Shown here: positions 11,620 to 22,852 of the stretch, in pieces
Layout of the letters: each line of letters begins with the position of its first letter
How positions within the stretch are numbered: position 1 is the stretch's first letter
NCBI GenBank assembly: GCA_963682175.1
Contig: OY821789.1
Span: 8,246,001 to 8,310,000 of the forward strand
Length of the DNA stretch: 64,000 nt
Direction of reading: 5' to 3'
Source: Triglochin maritima
Lineage: Eukaryota; Streptophyta; Magnoliopsida; Alismatales; Juncaginaceae
The notes under the pieces: model-generated
Seen by the model: the letters and a program-made list of their open reading frames with translations, nothing else
Database searches by the model: none
Told to the model about the DNA's origin: nothing
Program-made: the position numbers and the translations under genes

Positions 11620-12113
11620 TGTTACACCCCTAACCTTGTTTTGGAGGGTTAATCTCTTAATTTGTGGAGGTTTTGCTTGGGGAAAGGGTTGTGTGCAGTG
11701 TTTTGCTTGGGGAGTGGAGAGGAGGTGGCTGGGGACTGTTGGTGGTGTTGGGTTTGGTGCCAAGCAAACCAACGCTCATTTCTTCCTCTCTCTTTCTTTT
11801 CCATAGCACTTCACCAAATCTCTGTCTCACATTCTTCGCTCCTTCTCGGTGGAGGTCGAAGATCTCACCGGTGGCGAGAAACGACGTTAAATCCTCGGCT
11901 GACGCGAGGTGGCTGTCGACCAACGGTCGACTGGTGTCTTCGAGCGGTCGACCGATTTAGTGTATTTTGCCCGACTTTAACCAACAATGGTCGAACGATG
12001 CGATATGGCGGTCGACCGGTTATGCGTGTGCTGGTGGGTCGGAGGATTGCCTGGTAGTATTCGGTCGATTGTTCCTGACCTTTGGTCTGACCGGAACTTA
12101 AGTGAACTTAATT
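11620..12113 (+). mobile_element. LTR fragment, unit 2 copy
   Basis: This is the copy of 1578-2071, with one difference (T at 12088). It carries the same CGGTCGACCG palindromes and the same truncation as the first copy. Confidence 0.6.
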
Positions 12114-12377
12114 TTCTACATAGTTTTCGAACTTAAGACTTGAAAAGGTAGGTGACCTTTTTTTAGTGGGTAGTCGGCCCAATTTGTTTGTATTGAAATG
12201 GACTGGATTTCGACTTTGAAAGAGATCTCAATTTTTTGCGGGTAATCTAGTACTTATGAACGGATATAGTGTTATAGGCCCATTCAAAAAGCATTAGACA
12301 AATATCTTATTAGTTACGGATATAGTTATAGGCCCATTCAAAAAGCATTGTATTTATAGGCCCATTACACTCATGTC

Positions 12378-12632
12378 TAGGGGTGAGCTTCGGTGCAGGT
12401 TCAGATCAGAACGAATTTTTGAGAAGATTGGACCGAAGACCTGACGGAATAAATTTGGGTCGGTCCGGTCCAATTTGGTTCAAAATCTGAATTTTACTCA
12501 CACAATCTTGATTCGGTATGAGATCAGACCTGACCGAATTATCGATATCCTCTTGACCGAAGATCAGACTGAATTTTTTTTGGTTTGATTCGATCCAGAT
12601 ATCCTGATCGGACCGAAGTTTGCTCGCGCTTA
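12378..12632. mobile_element. hAT-type MITE, unit 2 copy
   Basis: This is the copy of 2336-2590, with the same CTCATGTC duplicates at 12370-12377 and 12633-12640. It was duplicated together with the unit and is not a separate insertion. Confidence 0.8.
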
Positions 12633-13279
12633 CTCATGTCATGTCCTCGTTTTAAAACAACGAACAATGACATATTTAATCCATTTTTTCTCTTTTAGAA
12701 ATCTTATAAAACCTAATATATATAAATCTGGCAAGTTTTCAAAGTTAAAGGTCGGTAGAAAACTAGATGCATCCTGTTATAAAATCTCCATTACGTAGCT
12801 GATAAACTATTATCCTAAAAATTACCCAAAAACACCTATTTTACTAGTCTTCTTTTGGAACAATTTGGTTTTAAAAAGAGAAGTTGATTTTCTTTCATAA
12901 GCTTAGATGATTCTTTCAAAACCCCTTTTTACTTTGTTCAAATACTCATTTAGTCAAAACATAATTCAAACCAACTTATATTTCGTTTGACTGGTTCAAC
13001 TTACAAATCATCCTGAACGAACATTTTGTTTATATTATTTTTCGTGCCTTCCGATTGTTAATTGCAATATAAGCATTAAAGGTAAATAGACAGAGTTTGT
13101 TTTCCTTACTGTATGTGTTTAATTTTCTATATATATCGCTCTCCATTTCCTGAACACGTGAGACCAAAATATTATTCACATCTACAAATTTCATGTTGTG
13201 TATCGGTCCAGAGTCGGATTGGACTAGTAACAAGAGAAGGGGAAATGTCAAATCGGAAATCAGATACGTAAAAAATTTA

Positions 13280-13392
13280 CCATATGGATCATATTTTAGT
13301 TAATTTTAGTATTTATCAGCATCAAGTGTCTTATGTGACAAGAAATAATATTTAAATAAATACTAAAATTAACTAAAATATGATTCATATGG
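13280..13392. repeat. Foldback element, unit 2 copy
   Basis: This is the copy of 3238-3350, with the same 38-bp arms. Confidence 0.75.
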
Positions 13393-13471
13393 CGACAAAC
13401 CTCATGTGTCTTATGTGACAAGAAAATTCAACTTAAGTTAAAAGGAATTTTTTTATAGAACCGCAATAAGA

Positions 13472-13912
13472 CCGGGAATGTTATATAGTGCGGAATGTTG
13501 GACCACTAAAAGACAACATATACAAAAGATAAGTGTATCTGAAATGAGGATGTTGAGGTGGATGTGTGATCATACGCGAATGGATCAGATTATAAATGAA
13601 AACATTCGTGAGAGAGTTGAAGTTGCTCCAATGGAAGAAAAAGTTATACAACACAGACTGAGGTGGTTTGAACATGTACAAAAATGACCTATGGAAGCAC
13701 CTATAAGAAGAGATGTATTGAATCGGATTGAAGACACAAAAAGAGGAAGAGGTAGACCACGATTGACTTGGAATGAAGCAGTCAAAAGAGATTTAAAAGT
13801 TTGGAATGTTCTTTGTGAATTTGCATCAGACAGAAACATGTGTCAATGATTGGGTTAACGAAGTTGGACGGAGGTGTACCCACGCAATAATTTTGATTTC
13901 TGGGCGTTCAAG
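13472..13912 (+). pseudogene. LINE reverse transcriptase fragment, unit 2 copy
   Basis: This is the copy of 3430-3870. It carries the same in-frame TGA (13685-13687) after the HRLRWFEHVQK segment, so the break predates the duplication. Confidence 0.75.
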
Positions 13913-14390
13913 AGCAATAAAAAAATACATGACTGCAAAATCACTTTTGGAGATGCACCCAAGCAAAAAAAACCCATATATGATATAATATTAATATATT
14001 ATATAAGATTATGCTATATAAATAACAACTTTTGGACATACAAGAGGAACACAACCGTATGAACGATAATATGAATATTTATTATTTACTCAGAAACAAA
14101 TTATTTTGCCATTTTGTTGAGTCAAAGTAATTTTGTTTTCTTCAGTTAATTAACACTAATAGATCTTAATCAAGGTGACAAAAAAATTACACGTTAATAA
14201 AGATGTACAATAAATAAATACACAACTTGGGCTCCCACTTAGCAGAAGATAAAATTAAAACAAACACATAGCTCATCACTATGGTAACGAACACATCAAA
14301 TTCTTGATGTACATATAAATAAAAACAAAGGGTGACTTCATATATAAAAACATAAGAGACTAGCAACGTACGTAGCCCCCTTAATTCTAA

Positions 14391-14618
14391 TTAATTGTGT
14401 TGTGAACCACCTCCCTTTGATGGCGGAGGCCTCGTCGGCTTCGCCTTTAGAGTGACTACACGAGTTCTCTTCCCTAGACGTAATCCCCTTGTCGTTCTAA
14501 GTGGAGCCACGGTTTTGCTCGTCGGTGATTTTTTTGAGGACTTCCCTGAGAATTGTCTGGTGACGGACAAGGTTTGGTACAAACTTGCTTCTACTACAAG
14601 AGCCTTCTCCACCTCCAT
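14391..14618 (-). CDS. Small basic protein, second copy (possible PROPEP-like)
   Basis: The protein is identical to the 75-residue product at 4359-4586 and ends in SKGGGSQHN. The TATA box (CCCTATATAAAC on the minus strand) is at 14759-14770, and the leader and W-box words are also kept. Two intact copies 10 kb apart double the dose of the gene if the assembly is right. See the first copy for the argument and its limits. Confidence 0.5.
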   Translation of the reverse strand: MEVEKALVVEASLYQTLSVTRQFSGKSSKKSPTSKTVAPLRTTRGLRLGKRTRVVTLKAKPTRPPPSKGGGSQHN

Positions 14619-14758
14619 TCTCTCAAGTCTTAATTATAATCTCAAGTAAAATGTTTTGTGTTAGAGAGAGAGAGGCTAGAACAAAGTTATCAAGCTAGCT
14701 AGCTAGTGCTATTGCTTTTTCTCAAGTAACTGTTTTGAGGGAAAACCTAACTTAGGGG

Positions 14759-14770
14759 AGTTTATATAGG
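14759..14770 (-). promoter_or_regulatory. TATA box of the second small gene
   Basis: The minus strand reads CCCTATATAAAC, about 145 bp upstream of the ATG at 14618, as in unit 1. Confidence 0.6.
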
Positions 14771-16369
14771 GATTAGATGTAGGAGAAGGAGCTTAATTAA
14801 TTAGTTACTACGTGTGGACTGGGATTGTGTAAATGTTTGAATGAGTCTGGTGGGGAAAAGAGTCAATTCATTCTTGGCCTGGACAAAGATATTGATTGAC
14901 CTTATGCATGCACTACTTTTTTTAAAAGATGGACGGTAAAATTTGTAGGTGAGATTTTGGTAAGAAAACTTATACATCGAAGGTGGTACTTATTGATATA
15001 TTTTTTTAACTATTATTACCCAAATCAGCACTTGTGTTTGCTTCCCCCTTCATTTCAGGTATTATACGCTGAATGGGCACCTTTAATAAAAAAAATGCTG
15101 AAGAATTACTTCGTTCATGTTACGTTAATCCAAATTTGACCCTTCAAAGTATTAGGCTCGATCATAAATCCCAAGTTGACTATCTGAATGCACGTGATCA
15201 ATGACTCAATTTTGAGAGTAAGAATCAAAATTCCATTCGTATAATTCCTTTTAGTTTCTACTTTCGTTTTGATGGTTTTGAAGATTTTTTTCCAGTTATT
15301 TAATTTTCATCTCTGAGATGGCCAAGTATTAAAACCTTCGGTTCAGTCATACATGCTCTTCCGCAGGTCTCTACCAACCTCCACACCATCCGGACTTACT
15401 TGGTCCACATCTTTACCCGGCCAAAATGATCGATATGATATGGATTGTGACTACCATTTGGAAGAACTACGTTCAAAAACGTCTTCCCTTTGAATACCAC
15501 TTTGCTTTATTAGTCCAGTGATTTGGACTACTAGGACTATATTATATATATATATATGTGTATATATATGATATATCAGATATATAGTAAAAAGAAGTAT
15601 CAATATGAAGTTAGGTCTATGGACACAACATGAGCTAAATATTGGTGTAATACAACGTTCATTAAACTAGGGTTGTATCCTAGATTGTGCTGAAACTTTA
15701 GCATAATATCGACTATTTAGATTTAGGATGTACTATACCATAAAATGGGTGTTCCTTCAAAGTTCCAACGCTTGACCCGCCCATTTTTTGGTGTGGTGCA
15801 AATTAAGAGAACAATAGATGATTCAAACTCAAAAGTATAGTCAACATGTTTGAATTAGGAAGGGGGATATACGTGCCATTATAATTTGTTTCAAGACGCA
15901 TTATCAAATTTCAGTTGTGCGCATATACCCGTTGCTTCCTAAAACTGTATTTGTTCAAAAGAAGACAACGTACGTACGTATATACAACTTTTGGCGCCCA
16001 CCAGACCAGAATTCTCGATCGTCAGAAAAATATTACAAGTCCAACCCTACTATACACAAGAACTCTAGTAGTTAAAAAATGTAAAAAATTGGTGATGATA
16101 ATTAATTAATTCAAAATAAATAAATAACAACGGCAATGGGTCTTGTTATATGTGGTGATATGGATGGAATATAGGGTGATGTTTGACTTTACTTTTGGCA
16201 TGACCTATGATTAATTTGAATACCTCAGAATATATTTACGTCGATTATTGTTGTATCACCGTCCGGTTAAAATGTGTTGACTTGGGCATAACGCGTAAAC
16301 ACGACGGCACGATCACATAAATAGACAACTACCACATTTTCATCTCTATCAATCTACCTAGAATGGATG

Positions 16370-16379
16370 ATAGATAATT
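16370..16379. other. Unoccupied MULE target site
   Basis: A single ATAGATAATT stands between ATGG and CATAAGTATC. At 6338 and 10471 the same ten bases flank the MULE. This shows directly what the locus looked like before insertion. Confidence 0.9.
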
Positions 16380-16765
16380 CATAAGTATCACAAATTGACA
16401 TTTTTATATTAATTTTCTTAAAAATATTACTATCACAAATTCACAATCAATTGTAGGTACACTGTGACGTCTTTGAAAAATTACAAAATAATTAATTTCT
16501 ATTTGGGATATCAAAATATTTATTGGACTCAGTCATACCTACTTATATACTATGACGTTTATTTTAGTAATATTGGAGGTTTAGGCTTGATTAGATTGAC
16601 GGTAGATAATGAATCTCAACTTTGTGAATTTTCGTAGTTTATAAGGATAACGTTATGAAACGAAGAAAATATTGGGTTGGAATCGGGAAAGGTTTTAAAA
16701 TTTTGGGGAAAAGGTAATATCACTATTTATGATGATATTTTTGCAAAACACCCTATGCTTATTGG

Positions 16766-17266
16766 TAGGGGTGCACATGGGTTGGGTTCAACCCGAAACC
16801 CAACCCGAACCCGATTGATCGGGTCGGGTTGGGGAGAGGTTTGGGTCGGGTCGGCTTGGGAAAATCAAAAACCCGAATTTTCGGGTCGGGTTTGGGTTGA
16901 GGGGGTCGGGTTGACCCAACCCAACCCGAACCCGATTTTTATTTTTTTTATTTTTTTCCCCAAAATAAATCGGTCGACCGAAAATCACTCGGTCGATCGT
17001 TTCCAACCCGAAAATTTCGGGTGTTCAAGCCACCGGTCGACCGTTTAGACACGGGTCGACCGAACCCGACCAAGTTTGAGAGAAAATTTCCGAATTCGGG
17101 TTCAACCCGATCCAACCCGACCCAACCCGAAAATTTCGGGTCGGGTTGGGTTGAACCTAAACCGGTTCGGGTTCGGGTTGGGTTGGGTTTTTTCCCAACC
17201 CGAAAATTTCGGGTTGGGTCGGGTTGAGGCCCAAACCCGACCCAACCAGACCCATGTGCACCCCTA
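16766..17266. mobile_element. hAT-type MITE, 501 bp, with GGTTCGGG-type repeats
   Basis: It has perfect inverted ends TAGGGGTGCACATGGG and CCCATGTGCACCCCTA, flanked by the 8-bp duplicate CTTATTGG at 16758-16765 and 17267-17274. Units 1 and 2 show the unoccupied site. The interior is built of AACCCGA/TCGGGTT repeats, with CGGTCGACCG palindromes at 16971-16980 and 17034-17043. Open frames inside are repeat translations and not genes. Confidence 0.93.
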
Positions 17267-18003
17267 CTTATTGGTCAGCCCAATATTTATAATACTCGTG
17301 TATTTATTATTATTAATACACTAATTCCGACATTTTGGTTGATTCATCGGTCATCACATGTAGGATCAAGTTTGTTTGACTGGTTCCAAACGTAATTCAA
17401 CTGGAATTTCATGTTTCACTGTCTGGAGAAACATGAAATTCCTATAACAATCACCATATTGATTCAAAGGAAGACCATCCGTAATACAACGTTTAGTGCC
17501 CAGTAGACAAGAATCCGGTAAGAAATACACTGGTAATTAAGAACTCTAGCTAGTAATTAAGGCTTTTACCATCTACCATTTTCCTCGCAAAAGCATATTT
17601 CCGTAAAATACCACACTAAAAATTGCAGAACGTTAAGGTTATTTGATTTCGAAAAACAAATTGAGATAACTTGACTAGTTACTAAAATACCAAGAGGTTG
17701 ACTCAACCAAAAATTGCAAATTCAGATTTGATAGCAGTAAAATGGTTAAGATTTTTTTTCTTTCTCTTTTCTTGTTAGAGGCTTATGTGTATATATACAA
17801 CTGTAAATTCCCTTCTTCGGGTAATAAATCGATCCAAATTTTAAATGACATTAAGGTTATATGATGATAATTTGGAAAGAAACAAAATGGCAGTTAATAG
17901 CCAAATTGACATGGATAGAATATACGGATCTTTGGCTTCTCTTTTTGCATGACATAAAATTAATTTCAACACGTCGCAACCAAGATGGTCACTAGCTGGA
18001 TGT

Positions 18004-20161
18004 TGTTACACCCCTAACCTTGTTTTGGAGGGTTAATCCCTTAATTTGTGGAAGTTTTGCTTGGGAAAAGGGTTGTGTGCAGTGTGTTTGCTTGGGGAGT
18101 GGAGAGGAGGTGGCTGGGACTGTTGGTGGTGTTGGGTTTGGTGCCAAGCAAACCAACGCTCATTTCTTCCTCTCTTTCTTTCCTTTCCATCGCACTTCAC
18201 CAAATCTTTGTCTCACATTCTTCGCTCCTTCCCGACGAACCAGGGGACGTTGCGGCAACTCCGGCGTGTGGAGGCGAGCTTCGAGTTGCGGAGGCGCAGG
18301 CGTGAGGCGTGTTGTTCGGAGGTTGCTGTCGGATGGCGACGTTGAGCGAAACTCTGGCGTGCTCTGTATTGCTCTTGAGGTATGTCGGTTCTTTAGTTGG
18401 TTTTGTTCTCACACATGTTAGGGTGGAGTTGTGGTCGGTCGCGGGAGGTCGAAGACCTCACCGGTGGCGAGAAACGACGTTAAATCCTCGGCTGACGCGA
18501 GGTGGCTGTCGACCAACGGTCGACTGGTGTCTTCGAGCGGTCGACCGATTTAGTGTATTTTGCCCGACTTTAACCAACAGTGGTCGAACGATGCGATATG
18601 GCGGTCGACCGATTATGCGTGTGCTGGTGGGTCGGAGGATTGTCTGGTAGTATTCGGTCGACTGTTCCTAACCTTTGGTCCGACCGGGACTTAAGTGAAC
18701 TTAATTATATTATTTGTTGTTCGTCCGATTGTATATCTTGTTGGACCGATATATGACCTAGACTATTAGGATGCCCCTGGTAGTTTTCGGTCGATCAGGA
18801 CCCCTGAATCGGTCGACCGATTAGACTTGTATGATTTTGACCTGACTCTGGATTTTGACTTCGTATTTCGTTGACCGGTTTTAGATTGGTGTTTGACCGT
18901 TTGGGACTTAAGTAATGCGCAGAGAGTTCGACCGTGACAGACTTTCGGTCGACCGAACCTATAGGGAACAGTCGACCAGATTGCCTATTTCGGTCGACCG
19001 TTTGTGCGCAAAACTGAATCCTGGTCCTAGTGTTGTGTTAACTTTGTCCACTGAAACCCGTGTCATCGCTTAAAGCGTGAGCCGGGAGGTGACGGTGGGT
19101 ACATGCTCGTGCCTGCCTAGGGACTATCGTGTGGAAGAGTGTGAATATTTGGGTCGTGCCACCTCCGTTAATGGATTGTGGTGTGACGTGTTGTTGCTTG
19201 ACTCTTTGTAGAGTAGCAAATCTAAGGGATCACGGATCCAATTGCATGTTGATGTTTGGCTCTCGGAGCATGATGACCCTGCAGACTACGGTTTGGACCC
19301 GTCCGATGTTGTGTTGGATGTATGTTGTACCGCTGAGGTTGTGTCGGCGATTCCGCCGAGGTTTGTGCCGACGATGTTCCGGCTTGTTGTGTCGTCCGAT
19401 GTTGTGTCGGACGTATGTTGTATCGTCGATGTTGTGCCGGCGATGTCGTCGATGTTGTTCCGACGATGATTCCTCGATTGGGCACCTATCGGGGAATGGT
19501 TGGACCGACCAGGCTACGGCTCCGTTGGGGTGTTGTAGATCACGTGGTTCGCTTTGCGCGGAGTTGCATACGTTCCTCACCAATCCCTTTGGCTCGAGTA
19601 GTCGAGTGTGGGGGTGTGTCGTGTACTGTCTGTAAGACCGTATGTGCCTACGGTAGGTCTCCAAGGGAGACCCGATGTTGTTCCTGGACTGATGTCCTTG
19701 TTGACCCTTTGAGGGTATTTGTCGTTGCTGTATTGATGTCTTGTTTTACCTTTGGAGGGAATTTTGTTGCACTGCTGATGATGACATGATACTAGTATGA
19801 TATGTTCATTAAAGTACTATTGCATTCAAGTATGTGGGTTTGGCATACGGAGTTTCCTAATGGGAAACTCAGGCATTGTTGTTCGATTCATGTTTTAGGA
19901 CCGCAGTAGGTTATGTGGGGGTGGTGACAGCGGGTGCGTACATTTTGGGGTCAGGATCCTTTTCGGACTCTTTGATGTCGTCATGATTACTTGTATCTGT
20001 TTTTCGTTGTATTGATGTAATAATGTATTTTGACAAAATCTATTGTATTTTGATACACTGACTGGTCATTTATATGAATAACATTCTTGTTATTGAGTAC
20101 TATCTTGATATCTATTGTTTGTTTAAATTTTCAAATTTTCTACTATTTTGGGATGTTACCA
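18004..20161 (+). mobile_element. Solo LTR of a retrotransposon, about 2.16 kb
   Basis: It begins TGTTACACCCCTAACC and ends GGGATGTTACCA, a TG...CA pair with complementary TGTTAC/GTTAC-like termini. An ATGT(T) word flanks both sides and may be the target duplicate. There is no gag-pol inside. CGGTCGACCG palindromes recur in the first 1 kb. A related LTR lies inverted at 40440-45300. Confidence 0.6.
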
Positions 20162-20396
20162 ATGTTGACGATGATTTATGTTGAATCACCATCCAACTGG
20201 GAGGTGTTGACTTGGGCATATCATGTAAACAAAACCAATCACATTAAATTGGTCAAAAATACCAATCACATTATTATTATTATTTTAAATACTTGCGATA
20301 TAGTACATTCAGTAAGATGTCCTTGAAGAATACTAAATAATTGATTTCTATTTGGGATAACAAAAGATTCAATGGAATCAGTCATACATATCTATG
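18913..20396. repeat. 1.48-kb tandem duplication, copy A
   Basis: It begins TAATGCGCAGAGAGTTCGAC and repeats at 20397 with several percent divergence. It spans the second part of the LTR plus about 235 bp of unit-junction sequence (20162-20396). Open frames inside, such as one rich in Asp/Val/Cys on the plus strand, arise from GATGTTGT-type short repeats. Confidence 0.85.
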
Positions 20397-21890
20397 TAAT
20401 GCGCAGAGAGTTCGACCGTGACAGACTTTCGGTCGACCGAACCTATAGGGAACAATCGACCAGATTGCCTATTTCGGTTGACCGTTTGTGCGCAAAACTG
20501 AATCATGGTCCTAGTGTTGTGTTAACTCTGTCCACTGAAACCCGTGTCATCGCTTAGAGCGTGAGCCGGGAGGTGACGGCGGGTACGTGCTCGTGCCTGC
20601 CTAGGGACCATCGTGTGGAAGAGTGTGAATATTTGGGTCGTGCCACCTCCGTTAATGGATTGTGGTGTGACGTGTTGTTGCTTGACTATCTGTAGAGTAG
20701 CAAATCTGAGGGATCACGGATCCCAATTGCATGTTGATGTTTGGCTCTCGGAGCATGATGACCCTGCAGACTACGGTTTGGACCCGTCTGATGTTGTGTT
20801 GGACGTATGTTGTACCGCCGAGGTTGTGTCGGCGATGCCGCCGAGGTTTGTGCCGACGATGATCTTGCCGACGATGTTCCGGCTTGTTGTGCCGGACGTA
20901 TGTTTTATCGTCGATGTTGTGCCGACGATGTCGTCGATGTTGTTCCGACGATGATTCCTCGATTGGGCACCTATCGGGGAATGGTTGGACCGACCAGGCT
21001 ACGGCTCCGTTGGAGTGTTGTAGATCACGTGGTTCGCTTTGCGCGGAGGTGCATACGCTCCTCACCAATCCCTTTGGCTCGAGTAGTCGAGTGTGGGGGT
21101 GTGTCGTGTACTGTCTGTAAGACCGTATGTGCCTACGGTAGGTCTCCAAGGGAGACCCGATGTTGTTCCTGGACTGATGTCCTTGTTGACCCTTTGAGGG
21201 TATTTGTCGTTGCTATATTGATGTCTTGTTTTACCTTTAGAGGGAATTTTGTTGCACTGCTGATGATGACATGACATGATACTAGTATGATATGTTCATT
21301 AAAGTACTATTGCATTCAAGTAGGTGAGTTTGGCATACGGAGTTTCCTAATGGAAACTCAGGCATTGTTGTTCGATTCATGTTTTAGGACCGCGGTAGGT
21401 TCTGTGGAGGTGGTGACAGCGGGTGCGTACATTTTGGGGTCAGGATCCTTTTCGGACTCTTTGATGTCGTCATGATTACTTGTATCTGTTTTTCATTGTA
21501 TTGATGTAATAATGTATTTTGACAAAATCTATTGTATTTTGGTGCACTGATCGGTCATTTATATGAATAACATTCTTGTTATTGAGTACTATCTTGATAT
21601 CTATTGTTTGTTTAAATTTTCAAATTTTCTGCTGTTTTGGGATGTTACCAATGTTCACGATGATGTTTGTTGAATCACTGTCCAACTGGGAGGTGTTGAC
21701 TTGGGCATATCATGTAAATAGAACCAATCACATTAAATTGTTGAAAAATACCAATCACATTATTATTATCATTATTATTTTAAATACTTGCCATATAGTA
21801 CGTTAAGTAAGATGTCCTTGAAAAATACTAAATAATTGATTTCTATTTGGCATAACAAAAGATTCAATAGAATCAGTCATACATATCTAC
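20397..21890. repeat. 1.48-kb tandem duplication, copy B
   Basis: This is the second copy of 18913-20396. It ends with the same unit-start words (GATTTCTATTTGGCATAACA, CAGTCATACATATCTA). It holds the 3' part of the LTR (to about 21655) and another junction remnant (21656-21890). Confidence 0.85.
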
Positions 21891-22540
21891 GTATCTTTTA
21901 GTAGAAATAGGTTAGCTACATATATATTCGTCGAAAATATATTTATGTAGTGTGGTTTGAAATAGAACAATACCCAATGTGATGAGCCGGCCAAACCGCG
22001 CGACTGTGCATGCATGCCTGTCAGTTGGGCAAACTTGTTTGATTTGTGGATACGCAACATGTACTTCATAAGATGCATGCTTGACAAACTTCTGAAAAAT
22101 ACATATGACTGCCGTAAAAATTATTTTCGCAAAATATGTCTTTGAACAATGGTGTTGGAAACTTGCTTAACTGGAGTAGCCTCCACGCCCTGGTAAACCG
22201 ATTCATCACCCACAATCGTGTGCTAAATCTCAAGTCGGCATCAAGATGTTTTCATTCAAAATTTGCTACAGCGAAGCACAATTAAACAAATTCAAAATGC
22301 AACTACAAACTATAAATTTCAAAGGGAAATTATTCTACAGTCTGGGTCCAAATGGTTATGGTGGTACCAATTTTATTGACCCTCCACTTGAATCAATTAA
22401 TAGCTCCCTGGGTTTTTTTTTCCCGCTAATTCGCCCTTACACAGTTACACGTAGTCTCATCCTATTTCTCAAAAAAACAAAAAGTAAAAAAAGTGGAGGT
22501 GAATATCGAATTCAAGTAGTAGTGAGATAAAAACATGCCC
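21891..22540. other. Right edge of the tandem array, no gene seen
   Basis: Homology to the array units stops just after 21890. The following AT-rich sequence has only open frames without recognisable features. Confidence 0.5.
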
Positions 22541-22749
22541 TACCCCCATTTACACCCCTAGACGTTGGATACACGGTCAAGATCGCAAATGTATTCAACA
22601 CCTTTTACTGAAACGAACAAGGAGGTGAAGGGTTGGATGGAAAATGTTGACAAGCTTGTAGGTGACATGACGAACATCCATGATCGAACCCACAAGTGGT
22701 CATGTTGGAGGTTCATGTGTTGCTACCCAAATTACAAGCTTGGGGAATG

Positions 22750-22852
22750 TGTTGATCCAAATCGTGATATTTAGTGTCGGGTTCGGGTTCAGGGTTCGTG
22801 TCATGACCCAAATTGTCAGCCTTACCCATACCCGACCCGTTTACACCCCTAG
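22750..22852. mobile_element. Truncated hAT-type MITE end
   Basis: The stretch has GGGTTCGGGTTCAGGG words and closes with GACCCGTTTACACCCCTA, the complement of a TAGGGGTGTAAACGG-type hAT terminus. A similar CCATTTACACCCCTA lies at 22546-22560. No matching left end or target duplicate was found. Confidence 0.5.

Larger units (their letters stand above)
10471..16379. repeat. Tandem repeat unit 2
   Basis: This is the near-identical second copy of 429-6347, at offset 10042 before the 10-bp indel and 10032 after it. Its last 165 bp differ from unit 1 at about eight positions, for example 16204 (C versus T at 6172) and 16224 (C versus G at 6192). It runs directly into unit 3 without a MULE. Confidence 0.9.
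16370..20240. repeat. Tandem repeat unit 3, diverged, without the small gene
   Basis: It matches unit 1 from 439 onward with scattered differences and a missing 27-bp internal duplication (one CTATGACGTTTATTTTAGTAA instead of two). After the LTR start at 18004 it follows the LTR and not the unit 1 interior, so the region equivalent to 2072-6190, with the small gene, is absent. Past the LTR it rejoins sequence resembling the unit end (6209-6290). Confidence 0.7.

Noticed and set aside
16788..17324. Proline/asparagine-rich frames
   Set aside because: They lie inside the hAT MITE and are translations of AACCCGA repeats; the MITE ends and target duplicate explain the sequence.
19129..21274. Long frames with Asp/Val/Cys or His/Arg repeats
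   Set aside because: They are translations of short GATGTTGT/CGACGATG repeats in LTR sequence and differ between the two tandem copies.
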